A stretch of DNA of 64,000 nt from Bordetella pertussis 18323 (GCF_000306945.1 NC_018518.1:3844001-3908000); one strand, 5' to 3'; shown: positions 14,757-25,296, counted from the stretch's first letter. Program-made: numbers and translations. The notes: a model not told the origin generated them from the letters alone.

Positions 14757-16024
14757 TGGACAAACTGCGCATCACCGGCGGCTCGCCCCTGCGTGGGGAA
14801 GTCACCGTCTCGGGCGCCAAGAACGCGGCCCTGCCCATCCTGTGCGCCAGCCTGCTCACCGCCGAGCCGCTCGTGCTGGGCAATGTGCCGCAACTGAACG
14901 ACACCTCGACCACGCTGCGCCTGCTGGGCCGCATGGGCGTGCGCGCCGAACGCGCCGGCGACGGCACCGTCACCCTGCAGGCCGACCAGGTCGACAACCT
15001 GGAAGCGCCGTACGAGCTGGTCAAGACCATGCGCGCCTCGATCCTGGTGCTGGGCCCGCTGCTGGCCCGCTTCGGCCAGGCCCGCGTCAGCCTGCCGGGC
15101 GGCTGCGCGATCGGCCAGCGGCCGGTCGACCAGCACATCAAGGGGCTGGCGACGCTGGGCGCCGAGATCGAGATCGAGCACGGCTTCGTGGTGGCGCGCG
15201 CCACGCGCCTGAAGGGCGCCTCGATCCGCACCGACATGGTCACCGTCACCGGCACCGAGAACCTGCTGATGGCGGCGGTGCTGGCCGAAGGCCAGACCGT
15301 GCTGGAAAATGCCGCGCGCGAACCCGAAGTGGTCGACCTGGCCGAGCTGCTCATCAAGATGGGCGCGCGCATCCAGGGCCACGGCACCGACCGCATCGTC
15401 GTCGATGGCGTCGCGCGGCTGCACGGCGCGCGCCACGACGTCATTGCCGACCGCATCGAGGCCGGCACCTTCCTGTGCGCGGTAGGCGCGGCAGGCGGCG
15501 ACATCACGCTGCGCGGCGCCGCGCCCGACACCATGGGCGCCACGCTGGACAAGCTGGTCGAGGCCGGCCTGACCATCGAAACCGGGCCGGACTGGATCCG
15601 CGGCGCCATGCACGGCCGCCCTCGCGCCGTCGGCGCGCGCACGCACGAGTATCCCGGTTTCGCCACCGACATGCAGGCCCAGCTGATGGCGCTGGACACG
15701 GTCGCCGACGGCACCGCCGTCATCGTCGAGAACATCTTCGAGAACCGCTACATGCATGTGCAGGAGCTGTGCCGCCTGGGCGCCGACATCGACATCGACG
15801 GCCATACCGCCGTCGTGCGCGGGGTCGCCCGGCTGTCCGGCGCCACCGTCATGGCCACCGACCTGCGCGCCTCGGCCAGCCTGGTGATCGCCGGCCTGGC
15901 CGCCGAGGGCGAGACCCTGGTCGACCGCATCTACCATCTCGATCGCGGTTACGATCGGATGGAAGTCAAACTGCGCGCCCTGGGCGCGAGCATTCAACGC
16001 GTAACTGGCAAGGAAACGGCATGA
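14756..16024 (+). CDS. murA: UDP-N-acetylglucosamine 1-carboxyvinyltransferase
   Basis: MurA (422 aa) adds enolpyruvate from PEP to UDP-GlcNAc, the first committed step of peptidoglycan synthesis, in the cytoplasm. The N-terminal K-N-A-A-L-P-I-L at about 22 holds the catalytic Lys. Cys117 in G-G-C-A-I-G-Q-R-P is the residue alkylated by fosfomycin, so the enzyme should be of the sensitive type. The start overlaps the BolA stop by one base and the stop overlaps hisG by 4 bases. Confidence 0.97.
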
Positions 16025-16692
16025 ACCCCGCCGCCGCCCCCCTGACGCTGGCCCTGTCCAAGGGCCGCATCTTCGAAGAAACCATGCCGCTGCTGGCCGA
16101 AGCCGGCATCGAGGTCCCCGAGAACCCGGAAAGCTCGCGCAAGCTGATCCTGCCGACCAGCGACCCGGGCCTGCGCCTGATCATCGTGCGTGCCTCCGAC
16201 GTGCCTACGTACGTGCAGTACGGGGCGGCCGACCTGGGCATCGCCGGCAAGGACGTGCTGATCGAGCACGCCGCCCAGCAATCGGGGCGCCTGTACCAGC
16301 CCATCGACCTGAACATCGCCAAATGCCGCCTGTGCGTGGCGGTGCGCCAGGACTTCGACTACCAGGCGGCCGTGCACCAGGGCGCGCGCCTGCGCGTGGC
16401 CACCAAGTACGTGCAGTCGGCGCGCGAGCACTTCGCCGCCAAGGGCGTGCACGTCGACATCATCAAGCTGTATGGCTCGATGGAGCTGGCCCCGCTGGTC
16501 GGCCTGGCCGACGCCATCGTCGACCTGGTCTCGACCGGCGGCACGCTGCGCGCCAACGGCCTGGCGGCGGTCGAGGACGTCATGCCGATCTCCTCGCGCC
16601 TGATCGTCAACCAGGCCGCGCTCAAGACGCGCGGCGCGCGCCTGCAGCCGCTCATCGACGCCTTCCGGCGCGCCAGCGAACGCATCGCCTGA
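16021..16692 (+). CDS. hisG: ATP phosphoribosyltransferase, short (HisG_S) form
   Basis: This enzyme starts histidine synthesis by condensing ATP and PRPP. At 223 aa it is the short form, lacking the C-terminal regulatory domain of about 80 residues. Short HisG works with the regulatory subunit HisZ, which is not in this window and must be elsewhere. L-A-L-S-K-G-R at the start, G-I-A-G-K-D-V-L, and the PRPP loop E-D-V... D-L-V-S-T-G-G-T-L near 165 are visible. Confidence 0.96.
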
Positions 16693-16697
16693 ACCCC

Positions 16698-16719
16698 GCC
16701 GCCCGCGCCGGCGGGCGGC
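16698..16719. other. Hairpin between hisG and hisD
   Basis: GCCGCCCGC at 16698-16706 pairs perfectly with GCGGGCGGC at 16711-16719 around a GCCG loop. A short pyrimidine stretch follows, without a real T-run. It lies in the 50-base gap between hisG and hisD and could act as a weak attenuator or mRNA processing barrier. Confidence 0.5.
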
Positions 16720-16742
16720 CTTCCTTGCAGTACCATGACGCC

Positions 16743-18047
16743 ATGGCCTTGATCAATCGTCTCGACTCCCGCGATCCCGGGTTCAAAACCGCCCTGTCCC
16801 AATTGCTGGCCTTCGAGGCCGAGCAGGACGAATCCATCGACCAGGCCGCCGCCGGCATCCTGGCCGACGTGCGCCGCCGCGGCGACGCCGCGCTGCTCGA
16901 ATACACCCAGCGCTTCGACCGCCTGGCCGTCGACGACGCCACGGCCCTGGAAATCCCCCAGGCCGATTGGCATGCGGCGCTGGATTCGCTGCCGGCCGCC
17001 CAGCGCCAGGCGCTGGAAGCCGCCGCCGCGCGCGTGCGCGCCTATCACGAGCGCCAGCGCGGCGAGACCTGGACCTACACCGAGGCCGACGGCACCATGC
17101 TGGGCCAGCAGATCACGGCGCTGGACCGCGTCGGCCTGTACGTGCCCGGCGGCAAGGCCGCCTATCCGTCGTCGGTGCTGATGAACGCCATTCCGGCCAA
17201 GGTTGCCGGCGTGCCCGAGCTGATCATGGTCACGCCCACGCCGGACGGCGTGCGCAACCCCATCGTGCTGGCCGCCGCCGCCATCGCCGGCGTCGACCGC
17301 GCCTTCGCCATCGGCGGCGCCCAGGCCGTCGGCGCGCTGGCCTACGGCACCGCCACGGTGCCGGCGGTCGACAAGATCGTCGGCCCGGGCAACGCCTATG
17401 TCGCCGCCGCCAAGCGGCGCGTCTTCGGCACCGTCGGCATCGACATGATCGCCGGCCCGAGCGAAATCCTGGTGATCTGCGACGGCAAGACACCGGCCGA
17501 CTGGATCGCCATGGACCTGTTCTCGCAGGCCGAGCACGACGAACTGGCCCAGTCCATCCTGCTCTGTCCCGACGCCGCCTTCCTGGCCGAGGTCGAGGCC
17601 GCCATCGAACGCCTGCTGCCGGGCATGCCGCGCGCCGACATCCTGCGCGTCAGCCTGGCCAACCGCGGCGCGCTCATCCTGGTGCGCGACCTCGAAGAGG
17701 CCTGCGCCATCGCCAACGACATCGCCCCCGAACACCTGGAGATCTCCACCGAGCAGCCGCAGCGCTGGACCGCCCTGATCCGCCACGCGGGCGCGATCTT
17801 CATGGGCCGCTACAGCTCGGAGGCGCTGGGCGACTACTGCGCCGGCCCCAACCACGTCCTGCCGACCTCGCGCACGGCGCGCTTCTCGTCGCCGCTGGGC
17901 GTGTACGACTTCCAGAAGCGCTCCAGCCTGATCCAGGTCTCGCGCGAGGGCGCCCAGACGCTGGGGCGCATCGCCGCCGAACTGGCCCTGGGCGAAGGCC
18001 TGCAGGCCCACGCCGCCAGCGCCCAGTACCGGCTCGACCAGCCATGA
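16743..18047 (+). CDS. hisD: Histidinol dehydrogenase
   Basis: The enzyme (434 aa) performs the last two oxidations from histidinol to histidine with NAD and zinc. Signatures are [11 protein letters not shown] near 138, the block [21 protein letters not shown], and F-S-Q-A-E-H-D, whose Gln and His bind zinc. The stop overlaps hisC by 4 bases. Confidence 0.97.
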
Positions 18048-19141
18048 CCGGCGTCGCGGCGCCCGAGCGCATCGCCCGCGCCGTGCGGGCCGACATCCGG
18101 GCGCTGACCGCTTATCCGGTGGCCGATGCCGCCGGCTGTATCAAGCTGGACGCGATGGAATGCCCGTACGAGCTGCCCGCCGAGGTGCGCGACGATATCG
18201 CCCGGGCCGCCCGCGAGACGCCGCTCAACCGCTATCCGGCCGCCGCCAACCCGGCGCTGCAGGCCCAGGTGCGCCAGGCGTTCGAGGTACCGGCCCAGGC
18301 AGGCCTGCTGTTCGGCAACGGCTCGGACGAACTCATCCACCTGATCATCCAGGCCTGTTGCGAGCCCGGCGACACGGTGCTGTCGCCCTGGCCTTCTTTC
18401 GTGTATTTCGACATGGCGGCGCGCCTGTCGCACGCCCGTTTCGTCGGCGTGCCGCTGACCGCCGGGCTGGAGCTGGACCTGCCGGCCACCCTGGCCGCCA
18501 TCGAGGCGCACCAGCCCAAGGTCGTGTTCCTGGCGCTGCCCAACAATCCCACCGGCGACCTGTGGCCCGACGCGGCGGTGCGCGCCATCCTGGACGCCGC
18601 CCCCGGCCTGGTGGTGCTGGACGAGGCCTACCAGCCGTTCGCGGGGCACACCTGGATGCCGCGCATCATGGACGAGCCCAACGCCGTCGTGATGCGCACC
18701 GTATCCAAGATCGGCCTGGCCGGCCTGCGTTTCGGCTACCTGGCCGGCCATCCGGCGTGGATCGCCGAATTCGACAAAGTGCGTCCCCCCTACAACATGG
18801 ACGTGCTCAGCCAGGCGGTGCTGGCGGCAGTATTGCGCCACAAGCCGGTACTCGACGCGCAGGCCGACCGCCTGCGCGCCGACCGCCAGCCGCTGGCCGA
18901 CGGCCTGGCCGCATTGCCCGGCGTCACCGTGTTTCCGAGCACCGGCAACTTCGTACTTGCGCGCTTTTGCGGCAAGCTGGACGGCAACGCCGTGCATCTT
19001 GCGCCGAAAACGCGCAAAATACTGGTTAGAAACTTCTCGAATGCTCACCCGCTGCTGGCCGACTGCCTGCGTATCTCCGTAGGCACGCCTACCGAGAACG
19101 CGGCGGTCCTGTCAGCGCTGCAAGACATCCTGAGTGCTTAA
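18044..19141 (+). CDS. hisC: Histidinol-phosphate aminotransferase
   Basis: This PLP enzyme (365 aa) converts imidazole-acetol phosphate to histidinol phosphate. Fold-type I aminotransferase marks are G-N-G-S-D-E-L-I near 90, N-N-P-T-G near 168, D-E-A-Y near 197, and the PLP lysine in [14 protein letters not shown]. The ATG overlaps the hisD stop, and hisB starts 1 base after the stop codon. Confidence 0.96.
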
Positions 19142-19142
19142 C

Positions 19143-19730
19143 ATGCGTACCGCTGAAATTACCCGCAACACCAATGAAACGCGCATCCGCGTGGCCGTCA
19201 ACCTGGATGGCACCGGCAAGCAGACCATCGACACCGGCGTGCCGTTCCTGGACCACATGCTGGACCAGATCGCCCGCCATGGCCTGATCGACCTGGACAT
19301 CAAGGCCGACGGCGACCTGCACATCGACGCCCACCACACGGTCGAGGACGTCGGCATCACGCTGGGCATGGCCATCGCCAAGGCGGTCGGCAGCAAGGCC
19401 GGCCTGCGCCGCTACGGCCACGCCTACGTGCCGCTGGACGAGGCGCTGTCGCGCGTGGTGATCGATTTCTCGGGCCGTCCGGGCCTCGAGTACCACATCG
19501 ACTTCACACGCGCGCGCATCGGCGACTTCGATGTGGACCTGACCCGGGAGTTCTTCCAGGGCCTGGTCAATCACGCCCTGATGACCCTGCACATCGACAA
19601 CCTGCGCGGCTTCAACGCCCACCACCAATGCGAAACGGTGTTCAAGGCCTTCGGCCGCGCGCTGCGCATGGCCCTGGAGGTCGATCCCCGCATGGGCGAT
19701 GCCGTGCCGTCCACCAAGGGCGTGCTGTAA
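19143..19730 (+). CDS. hisB: Imidazoleglycerol-phosphate dehydratase
   Basis: The monofunctional HisB (195 aa) lacks the phosphatase domain fused to it in E. coli. Metal-binding motifs D-H-M-L near 35, the [10 protein letters not shown] block near 63, and the C-terminal G-F-N-A-H-H-Q-C-E are present. With no histidinol-phosphate phosphatase in this cluster, that step must be encoded elsewhere. Confidence 0.97.
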   Translation: MRTAEITRNTNETRIRVAVNLDGTGKQTIDTGVPFLDHMLDQIARHGLIDLDIKADGDLHIDAHHTVEDVGITLGMAIAKAVGSKAGLRRYGHAYVPLDEALSRVVIDFSGRPGLEYHIDFTRARIGDFDVDLTREFFQGLVNHALMTLHIDNLRGFNAHHQCETVFKAFGRALRMALEVDPRMGDAVPSTKGVL

Positions 19731-19761
19731 CGCCCCGTACCCGCACCAGGCAGACACACTC

Positions 19762-20439
19762 GTGAGCACCATTGCCATTGTCGATTACGGAATGGGCAAC
19801 TTCCATTCCGTCGCCCGCGCGCTGCAACATGCCGCGCCCGACGCCGACATCCGGATCTGTAACCGCCCCGAGCAGATCGACGCGGCCGACCGCGTCGTCT
19901 TCCCCGGCCAGGGCGCCATGCCCGACTGCATGCGCACGCTGAACGAATCCGGCCTGCGCGCCGCGGTCGAGCGCGCCGCCGCCAGCAAGCCGCTGATGGG
20001 CGTGTGCGTGGGCGAGCAGATGCTGTTCGAGCGCAGCGAGGAAGGCGGTACGCCGTGCCTGGGCATCTTCCCGGGCGAGGTGCGCCGCTTCGCCGGCCCG
20101 CAGTTCGCCGACCCGGTCGCCGCCGACCAGGCCGCCGCGGCGCCCCCCGCTGCCGCGCGGGAACGCCTGAAAGTCCCGCACATGGGCTGGAACCAAGTGC
20201 GGCAAACGCGCTCCCATGCATTGTGGGAGGGCATCCCGGACGGCACGCATTTCTATTTCGTGCACAGTTATTATGCGGCTCCATCCGATCCGGCCCTGAC
20301 CACCGGCGTCACCGATTACGGGGTCGCCTTTACCTGCGCCGTGGCGGCCGCTAACATTTTCGCGGTGCAGTTCCACCCCGAGAAGAGCGCCGAGCACGGT
20401 TTGCGCCTGTACCGCAATTTTGTAGACTGGCAACCGTAA
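19762..20439 (+). CDS. hisH: Imidazole glycerol phosphate synthase, glutaminase subunit
   Basis: HisH (225 aa) supplies ammonia from glutamine to HisF. It is a class I glutamine amidotransferase with nucleophile Cys in G-V-C-V-G-E-Q-M-L near 82 and the His-Glu pair in Q-F-H-P-E-K-S near the end. Translation begins with a GTG (19762), because the conserved [11 protein letters not shown] starts 4 residues later. HisF, its partner, is two genes downstream. Confidence 0.96.
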   Translation: MSTIAIVDYGMGNFHSVARALQHAAPDADIRICNRPEQIDAADRVVFPGQGAMPDCMRTLNESGLRAAVERAAASKPLMGVCVGEQMLFERSEEGGTPCLGIFPGEVRRFAGPQFADPVAADQAAAAPPAAARERLKVPHMGWNQVRQTRSHALWEGIPDGTHFYFVHSYYAAPSDPALTTGVTDYGVAFTCAVAAANIFAVQFHPEKSAEHGLRLYRNFVDWQP

Positions 20440-20502
20440 ACGCCTGTCGCGACGGCCTTGGGCCGATATTTCCAACGACTTTTTCAACGCTCGCTATCCA
20501 CC

Positions 20503-21243
20503 ATGCTGCTGATCCCCGCCATCGATCTCAAAGACGGGCGCTGTGTGCGCCTGCGCCAGGGTGACCTGGACGATGCTACGGTGTTCTCCGAAGACCCCGC
20601 CGCCATGGCAAGCCACTGGCTCGACCTGGGCGCCCGCCGGCTGCACCTGGTCGACCTGAACGGCGCTGTCGCGGGCAAGCCCAAGAACGAAGCGCCGATC
20701 AAGGCCATCCTGCAGGCCGTCGGCGACGACATCCCGGTGCAGATCGGCGGCGGCATCCGCGACCTGGACACCATCGAGCGCTACCTGGACGCCGGCATCT
20801 CGTACGTGATCATCGGCACGGCCGCGGTCAAGAACCCGGGGTTCCTGCAGGACGCCTGCGGCGCGTTTCCCGGCCAGATCATCGTCGGCCTGGACGCCCG
20901 CGACGGCAAGGTCGCCACCGACGGCTGGAGCAAGCTGACGCGCCACGACGTGCTCGACCTGGCCAAGAAGTTCGAGGACTATGGCTGTGAAGCCATCATC
21001 TACACCGACATCGGCCGCGACGGCATGCTCTCGGGCGTGAACGTCGACGCCACGGTGCGGCTGGCGCAGCACGTGCGCATCCCGGTGTTCGCCTCCGGCG
21101 GCATTGCCGGCCTGTCCGATATCGAAGCCCTGTGCGCGGTCGAGGACGACGGCGTGGAAGGCGCCATCCTGGGCCGCAGCATCTACGAAGGCGCGCTCGA
21201 CTTCCAGGCTGCCCAGGCCCGCGCCGACGAACTCGCCAAATGA
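20503..21243 (+). CDS. hisA: ProFAR isomerase
   Basis: HisA (246 aa, 1-(5-phosphoribosyl)-5-[(phosphoribosylamino)methylideneamino]imidazole-4-carboxamide isomerase) is a beta/alpha barrel. The catalytic Asp lies in [11 protein letters not shown] near 8, and the phosphate-binding half-barrel repeats are Q-I-G-G-G-I-R and F-A-S-G-G-I-A. The second catalytic Asp is in I-Y-T-D-I-G-R-D-G. The end overlaps the hisF start by 4 bases. Confidence 0.97.
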
Positions 21244-22049
21244 ATGCCAGCCGCATTGCCGCCGCCGGCGCCAGCACGCTGACGCGCCGCATCATCCCCT
21301 GCCTCGACGTGACCGCCGGCCGCGTCGTCAAGGGCGTGAACTTCGTCAACCTCACCGATGCGGGCGATCCGGTCGAGATCGCGCGCCGCTACAACGAGCA
21401 GGGCGCCGACGAGCTCACCTTCCTCGACATCACCGCCACCAGCGACGGGCGCGACCTCATCCTGCCCATCATCGAGCAGGTGGCCTCGCAGGTCTTCATT
21501 CCCCTGACAGTGGGCGGCGGCGTGCGCCAGGTCTCCGATGTACAGCGCCTGCTCAATGCCGGCGCCGACAAGATCAGCATCAACAGCGCGGCGGTCGCCA
21601 ACCCCGAGCTGGTGCGCGCGGCGGCCGACTACCATGGCTCGCAATGCATCGTGGTCGCCATCGACGCGCGCCGCAGCTCGGCCGAGGGCGAACCGGCCCG
21701 CTGGGAAGTCTTCACGCACGGCGGCCGCAAGGCCACCGGGCTGGACGCCGTGGCCTGGGCGCGCCGCATGGCCGCCTATGGCGCCGGCGAAATCCTGCTG
21801 ACCAGCATGGACCGCGACGGCACCAAATCGGGCTTCGACCTGGAGCTCACCCGCGCCGTCTCCGATGCCGTACCCGTGCCCGTCATCGCCTCGGGCGGCG
21901 TGGGCAACCTGCAGCACCTGGCCGATGGCGTGACCACCGGCCGCGCCAGCGCCGTGCTGGCCGCCAGCATCTTCCACTTCGGCCAACACACCGTGCGCGA
22001 GTGCAAGCAGTACATGGCCGAGCGCGGCATTGCCGTGAGACTGACATGA
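21240..22049 (+). CDS. hisF: Imidazole glycerol phosphate synthase, cyclase subunit
   Basis: HisF (269 aa) closes the imidazole ring using ammonia channelled from HisH. The catalytic Asp residues are in R-I-I-P-C-L-D-V near 23 and [10 protein letters not shown] near 185. Half-barrel phosphate motifs T-V-G-G-G-V-R and I-A-S-G-G-V-G are present. The N-terminus is about 12 residues longer than usual. The stop overlaps hisI by 4 bases. Confidence 0.97.
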
Positions 22050-22450
22050 ATACCGAACCCACCTGGATGGCCGAGGTCGTCTTCGACGAGAACGGCCTGA
22101 TCCCGGCCATCGCCCAGGATGCCGAAACCGGCCAGATCCTGATGGTCGCCTGGATGAACCGCGAAGCGCTGGCCGAGACGGCCGCCACCGGGCGCGCCGT
22201 GTACTGGTCGCGCTCGCGCCAGCGCCTGTGGCGCAAGGGCGAAGAGTCCGGCCATGCCCAGGACGTGCACGAACTGCGGCTGGACTGCGACGGCGACGTC
22301 ATCCTGCTGAAGGTTCACCAGAACGGCGGCATCGCCTGCCACACCGGGCGCGCCAGCTGCTTCTACCGCCGCCTCGAAGGGACCGCCAGCCAGGCCGAGT
22401 GGATCACCATCGACCCGGTGCTGAAAGACCCGGAGCTGATCTACAAATGA
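22046..22450 (+). CDS. hisI: Phosphoribosyl-AMP cyclohydrolase
   Basis: This zinc enzyme (134 aa) opens the purine ring of PR-AMP. The C-x15-C-x6-C zinc pattern is visible in [16 protein letters not shown] and R-A-S-C-F-Y-R. It is separate from hisE, unlike the HisIE fusion of enterobacteria, and overlaps hisE by 4 bases. Confidence 0.96.
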
Positions 22451-22794
22451 CCACCCCGACCGCCGGCGACGACATCCTGTCGCGTATCGCCGATACCCTG
22501 GCCACGCGCCGCCCCGAGGCCGGCGGCGATCCGCAGTCGTCCTACGTCGCGAAGCTGCTGTCCAAGGCGCCCGACGCCTTCCTGAAGAAGATCGGCGAAG
22601 AAGCTACCGAGCTGGTCATGGCGGCCAAGGACGGCCAGCCCGACCGCATCATTAGTGAAACCGCTGATCTCTGGTTCCACTGTCTGGTAGCCTTGACCCA
22701 TTACAATCTGCGACCCGAGGACGTACTGGCCGAGCTGGCGCGCCGCGAGGGATTGTCCGGCCTCGAGGAAAAGGCCCGGCGGCCGCGAGACTGA
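22447..22794 (+). CDS. hisE: Phosphoribosyl-ATP pyrophosphatase
   Basis: HisE (115 aa) hydrolyses PR-ATP to PR-AMP. It is an all-alpha MazG-like protein with the metal-binding motif [14 protein letters not shown] near 44 and E-T-A-D-L-W-F-H near 69. The gene closes the his cluster; the HIT-family gene begins 14 bases later. Confidence 0.96.
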
Positions 22795-22808
22795 GCACGG
22801 AACCTGAC

Positions 22809-23177
22809 ATGAGCGACAACTGTATCTTCTGCAAGATCGCCCGCGGCGAAATCCCGGCCAAGAAAGTGTTCGAGGATGACGAATTCGTCGCCTTCCACGA
22901 CATCAACCCGGCCGCGCCGGTGCACCTGCTGCTGATCCCGCGCCGCCACGTCGTGTCGCTGCAGGACATCGCCGAGGGCGACGCCGGCTGGTTGGGTAGA
23001 ATGACTGTACTGGCGTCGCGCCTGGCGGCCGGCAACGGCTGCAACCCCGGCCCCGACGGGGGCTTTCGCCTGATGGCCAATTCCGGGGCCGAAGGCGGCC
23101 AGGAAGTACCGCATCTGCATTTCCATATTCTGGGTGGTCCGCGTCCCTGGAAAGGCCGCGTGGCTCCCGCCGCATAA
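22809..23177 (+). CDS. HIT family (HinT-like) nucleotide hydrolase
   Basis: The product (122 aa) is a histidine-triad protein. The H-L-H-F-H-I-L-G-G triad lies near 99-107 and the N-terminal C-I-F-C-K-I-A has two Cys typical of HinT. Such enzymes hydrolyse nucleoside phosphoramidates. hisE-HIT-tatA is a common betaproteobacterial order, and the three lie within one probable transcript. Confidence 0.93.
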   Translation: MSDNCIFCKIARGEIPAKKVFEDDEFVAFHDINPAAPVHLLLIPRRHVVSLQDIAEGDAGWLGRMTVLASRLAAGNGCNPGPDGGFRLMANSGAEGGQEVPHLHFHILGGPRPWKGRVAPAA

Positions 23178-23192
23178 TTTCGGAGAACCGTC

Positions 23193-23420
23193 ATGGGTAG
23201 CTTCAGTATCTGGCATTGGTTGATTGTCCTGGTCATCATCGCGCTGGTGTTCGGCACCAAGAAACTGCGCAACGTCGGCTCGGACCTGGGAAGCGCCGTC
23301 AAGGGCTTCAAGGAAGGCATGAAGGACGCCAGCGCCGACAAGCCGGCCGATCAGGTCACGCAGCAACGCGTGTCCGACGACACCATCGACGTGCAGGCCA
23401 AAGAGAAAAGCAACTCCTAG
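23193..23420 (+). CDS. tatA: Twin-arginine translocase subunit TatA
   Basis: TatA (75 aa) oligomerises to form the passage for folded Tat substrates in the inner membrane. There is a short N-terminal helix (about 5-20, [11 protein letters not shown]), the conserved F-G-T-K-K-L-R hinge, then an amphipathic helix and a charged tail. The start M-G-S-F-S-I-W-H-W is canonical. Confidence 0.96.
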   Translation: MGSFSIWHWLIVLVIIALVFGTKKLRNVGSDLGSAVKGFKEGMKDASADKPADQVTQQRVSDDTIDVQAKEKSNS

Positions 23421-23492
23421 TCCCGGCCCGGGACCGGCCCATGACGGCGCCGGTCCTTTCCTATCGTTCCAGTTCTTACAAGCGGCAGCCGC

Positions 23493-23936
23493 ATGTTTGA
23501 TGTCAGCTTCACAGAGCTGATGGTGATCGGCGTCATTGCGCTGGTCGTCATCGGCCCCGAACGCCTGCCCAAGGTGGCGCGCACCATCGGCCATCTCCTG
23601 GGCCGGGCGCAGCGCTATGTCAATGACGTGAAGTCCGATATCCGGCGCGAGATCGAACTCGACGAACTGCGCAAGTTCAAGGACGAAATGGACGAGACCG
23701 CGCGGTCGATGCAGACTTCCTTGCGCGAGACCGAGGATACGCTGCGCGACAGCACCCAGGCGCTGCGCGCGGAGCTCGACGACACCGCCCGCGACGCCTC
23801 CAAGGCCGTCAACGGCGCCGACGCCCCGGCCGAACCCGCGCCCGCCGTCGCCAGCGACACCGACACGCGCAGCATCGCGCCTCCCGCGGCGGCCACGCCC
23901 GCCGACAAGACCCCGCCTACCGGTAGCGCAACGTGA
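23493..23936 (+). CDS. tatB: Twin-arginine translocase subunit TatB
   Basis: TatB (147 aa) forms the receptor complex with TatC. The start M-F-D-V-S-F-T-E-L, helix to about 21, and hinge I-G-P-E-R-L-P-K-V-A-R are canonical. A long coiled region follows and an Ala/Pro rich tail ends the protein. The stop overlaps the tatC GTG by 4 bases. Confidence 0.96.
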   Translation: MFDVSFTELMVIGVIALVVIGPERLPKVARTIGHLLGRAQRYVNDVKSDIRREIELDELRKFKDEMDETARSMQTSLRETEDTLRDSTQALRAELDDTARDASKAVNGADAPAEPAPAVASDTDTRSIAPPAAATPADKTPPTGSAT

Positions 23937-24733
23937 GCCAGGACGCCTCCAACGACAATCCCGACCAGCAGCAGGACAGCTTCATCTCGCACCTGGTCGA
24001 ACTGCGCAGCCGCCTGCTCAAGGCCGCCGGCGCCGTGGTCGCCGTATTCATCGTGCTGTTCCTGTATCCCGGCGCCTCGGCCATCTACGACGTGCTGGCC
24101 CAGCCCATGCTGGCTTCGCTGCCCGAAGGCACCCGCATGATCGCCACCGGCGTCATCACGCCGTTCATGGTGCCCGTCAAGGTCACCATGATGGCCGCCT
24201 TCGTGGTGGCCCTGCCGGTGGTGCTGTACCAGGCCTGGGCCTTCGTCGCCCCCGGCCTGTACAAGCACGAGAAGCGCCTGGCGCTGCCGCTGATCCTCTC
24301 CAGCACGCTGCTGTTCATCATCGGCATGGCGTTCTGCTATTTCTTCGTGTTCCGCACGGTCTTTCACTTCATCGCCACGTTCGCGCCGCAGTCGATCACG
24401 CCGGCGCCCGACATCGAGGCCTATCTCAGCTTCGTCATGACGATGTTCATGGCCTTCGGCATCACGTTCGAGGTTCCGGTGGCCGTGGTGCTGCTGGTCA
24501 AGACCGGCATCGTCGAAGTGGCCAAGCTGCGCGCCGCGCGCGGCTACGTCGTGGTGGGCGCCTTCGTCATCGCGGCCGTGGTCACCCCGCCCGACGTGGT
24601 CAGCCAGTTCATGCTGGCCGTGCCGCTGTGCCTGCTGTACGAGGTAGGCCTGCTGTGCGCGCGCCTGGTCACGCCCAGACGCCGCGGCGAGGAAGAATCC
24701 GAAGACGACCAGGCCCTGACCGAGCGGCACTGA
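23933..24733 (+). CDS. tatC: Twin-arginine translocase subunit TatC
   Basis: TatC (266 aa) is the six-helix receptor for twin-arginine signal peptides. The family start S-H-L-V-E-L-R-S-R-L-L near 20, the G-L-Y-K-H-E-K-R loop, and F-G-I-T-F-E-V-P-V near 174 are clear. Translation starts at a GTG in the tatB stop. The next sequence downstream is not Tat related. Confidence 0.96.
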   Translation: MSQDASNDNPDQQQDSFISHLVELRSRLLKAAGAVVAVFIVLFLYPGASAIYDVLAQPMLASLPEGTRMIATGVITPFMVPVKVTMMAAFVVALPVVLYQAWAFVAPGLYKHEKRLALPLILSSTLLFIIGMAFCYFFVFRTVFHFIATFAPQSITPAPDIEAYLSFVMTMFMAFGITFEVPVAVVLLVKTGIVEVAKLRAARGYVVVGAFVIAAVVTPPDVVSQFMLAVPLCLLYEVGLLCARLVTPRRRGEEESEDDQALTERH

Positions 24734-24750
24734 GACGGACCGGCCGCGCT

Positions 24751-24774
24751 CGTGAAAAAGTAGACGGTTTCACG
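24751..24774. promoter_or_regulatory. Inverted repeat before the XRE fragment, possible operator
   Basis: CGTGAAA at 24751-24757 and TTTCACG at 24768-24774 form a perfect 7-base dyad with a 10-base spacer, 37 bases before the XRE start codon. Such a dyad is the usual form of an autoregulatory operator of small XRE repressors. The role is inferred. Confidence 0.4.
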
Positions 24775-24810
24775 CTTGCCGCGGCCGCCCGGCATGCCTA
24801 CATTGCCGGC

Positions 24811-25296
24811 ATGAGCCAAGCAGACCGTCTGCGCGCCTTGATGCGATGGCGCGGAATTTCCAGCCAGAACCAATTGGCGCGCATTTCCGGCGTGCCGCAA
24901 TCCACCATTCACCGCATCCTGGCCCGCGGCGACGCCTATGCGCCCACCCGCGCCACGCTGGAGCGGCTGGCGCGCGCGCTGCACACCACCGTACCCTGGC
25001 TCAGCGACGGCATGCTCGGCACCAGCGCCGCGCTGTGCCATGAGCTGGGCATCAAGCACCGCTTTACCCGACCTTACCGCCCACAGACCAATGGCAAGGC
25101 CGAACGCTTCATCCAGTCGGCCTTGCGTGAGTGGGCTTACGCTCACACCTACCAGAACTCCCAACACCGAGCCGATGCCATGAAATCCTGGCTACACCAC
25201 TACAACTGGCATCGACCCCACCAAGGCATCGGGCGCGCTGTACCCATCTCCAGACTCAACCTGGACGAATACAACCTATTGACAGTTCACAGCTAG
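24811..25296 (+). pseudogene. XRE-family regulator truncated and fused to IS481 transposase C-terminus
   Basis: The open frame encodes 161 aa. Residues 1 to about 72 are a helix-turn-helix of the Cro/CI type (N-Q-L-A-R-I-S-G-V-P-Q-S-T-I-H-R-I, then L-E-R-L-A-R-A-L). After G-M-L-G-T-S the frame runs straight into the C-terminal 89 residues of the IS481 transposase (A-L-C-H-E-L-G-I-K-H to the end), lacking most of the catalytic core. The regulator has lost whatever C-terminus it had. The fusion is in frame by chance and could still make a DNA-binding protein, but a broken gene is the simplest reading. Confidence 0.75.
25026..25291 (+). mobile_element. IS481 remnant (3' end, about 266 bp)
   Basis: From 25026 the sequence matches the transposase-proximal end of the full IS481 at 47919-48961 almost base for base. 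The outer end reads TGTGAACTGTCAATAGG on the reverse strand, against TGTGAAGATTCAATAGG in the full copy, a 3-base difference. The flank 25292-25297 is GCTAGC, the same six bases as at the left end of the full copy and of the NCTAGN type known for IS481 targets. The 5' three quarters of the element are missing. Probably a deletion between an IS481 and the regulator removed the rest. Confidence 0.9.
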
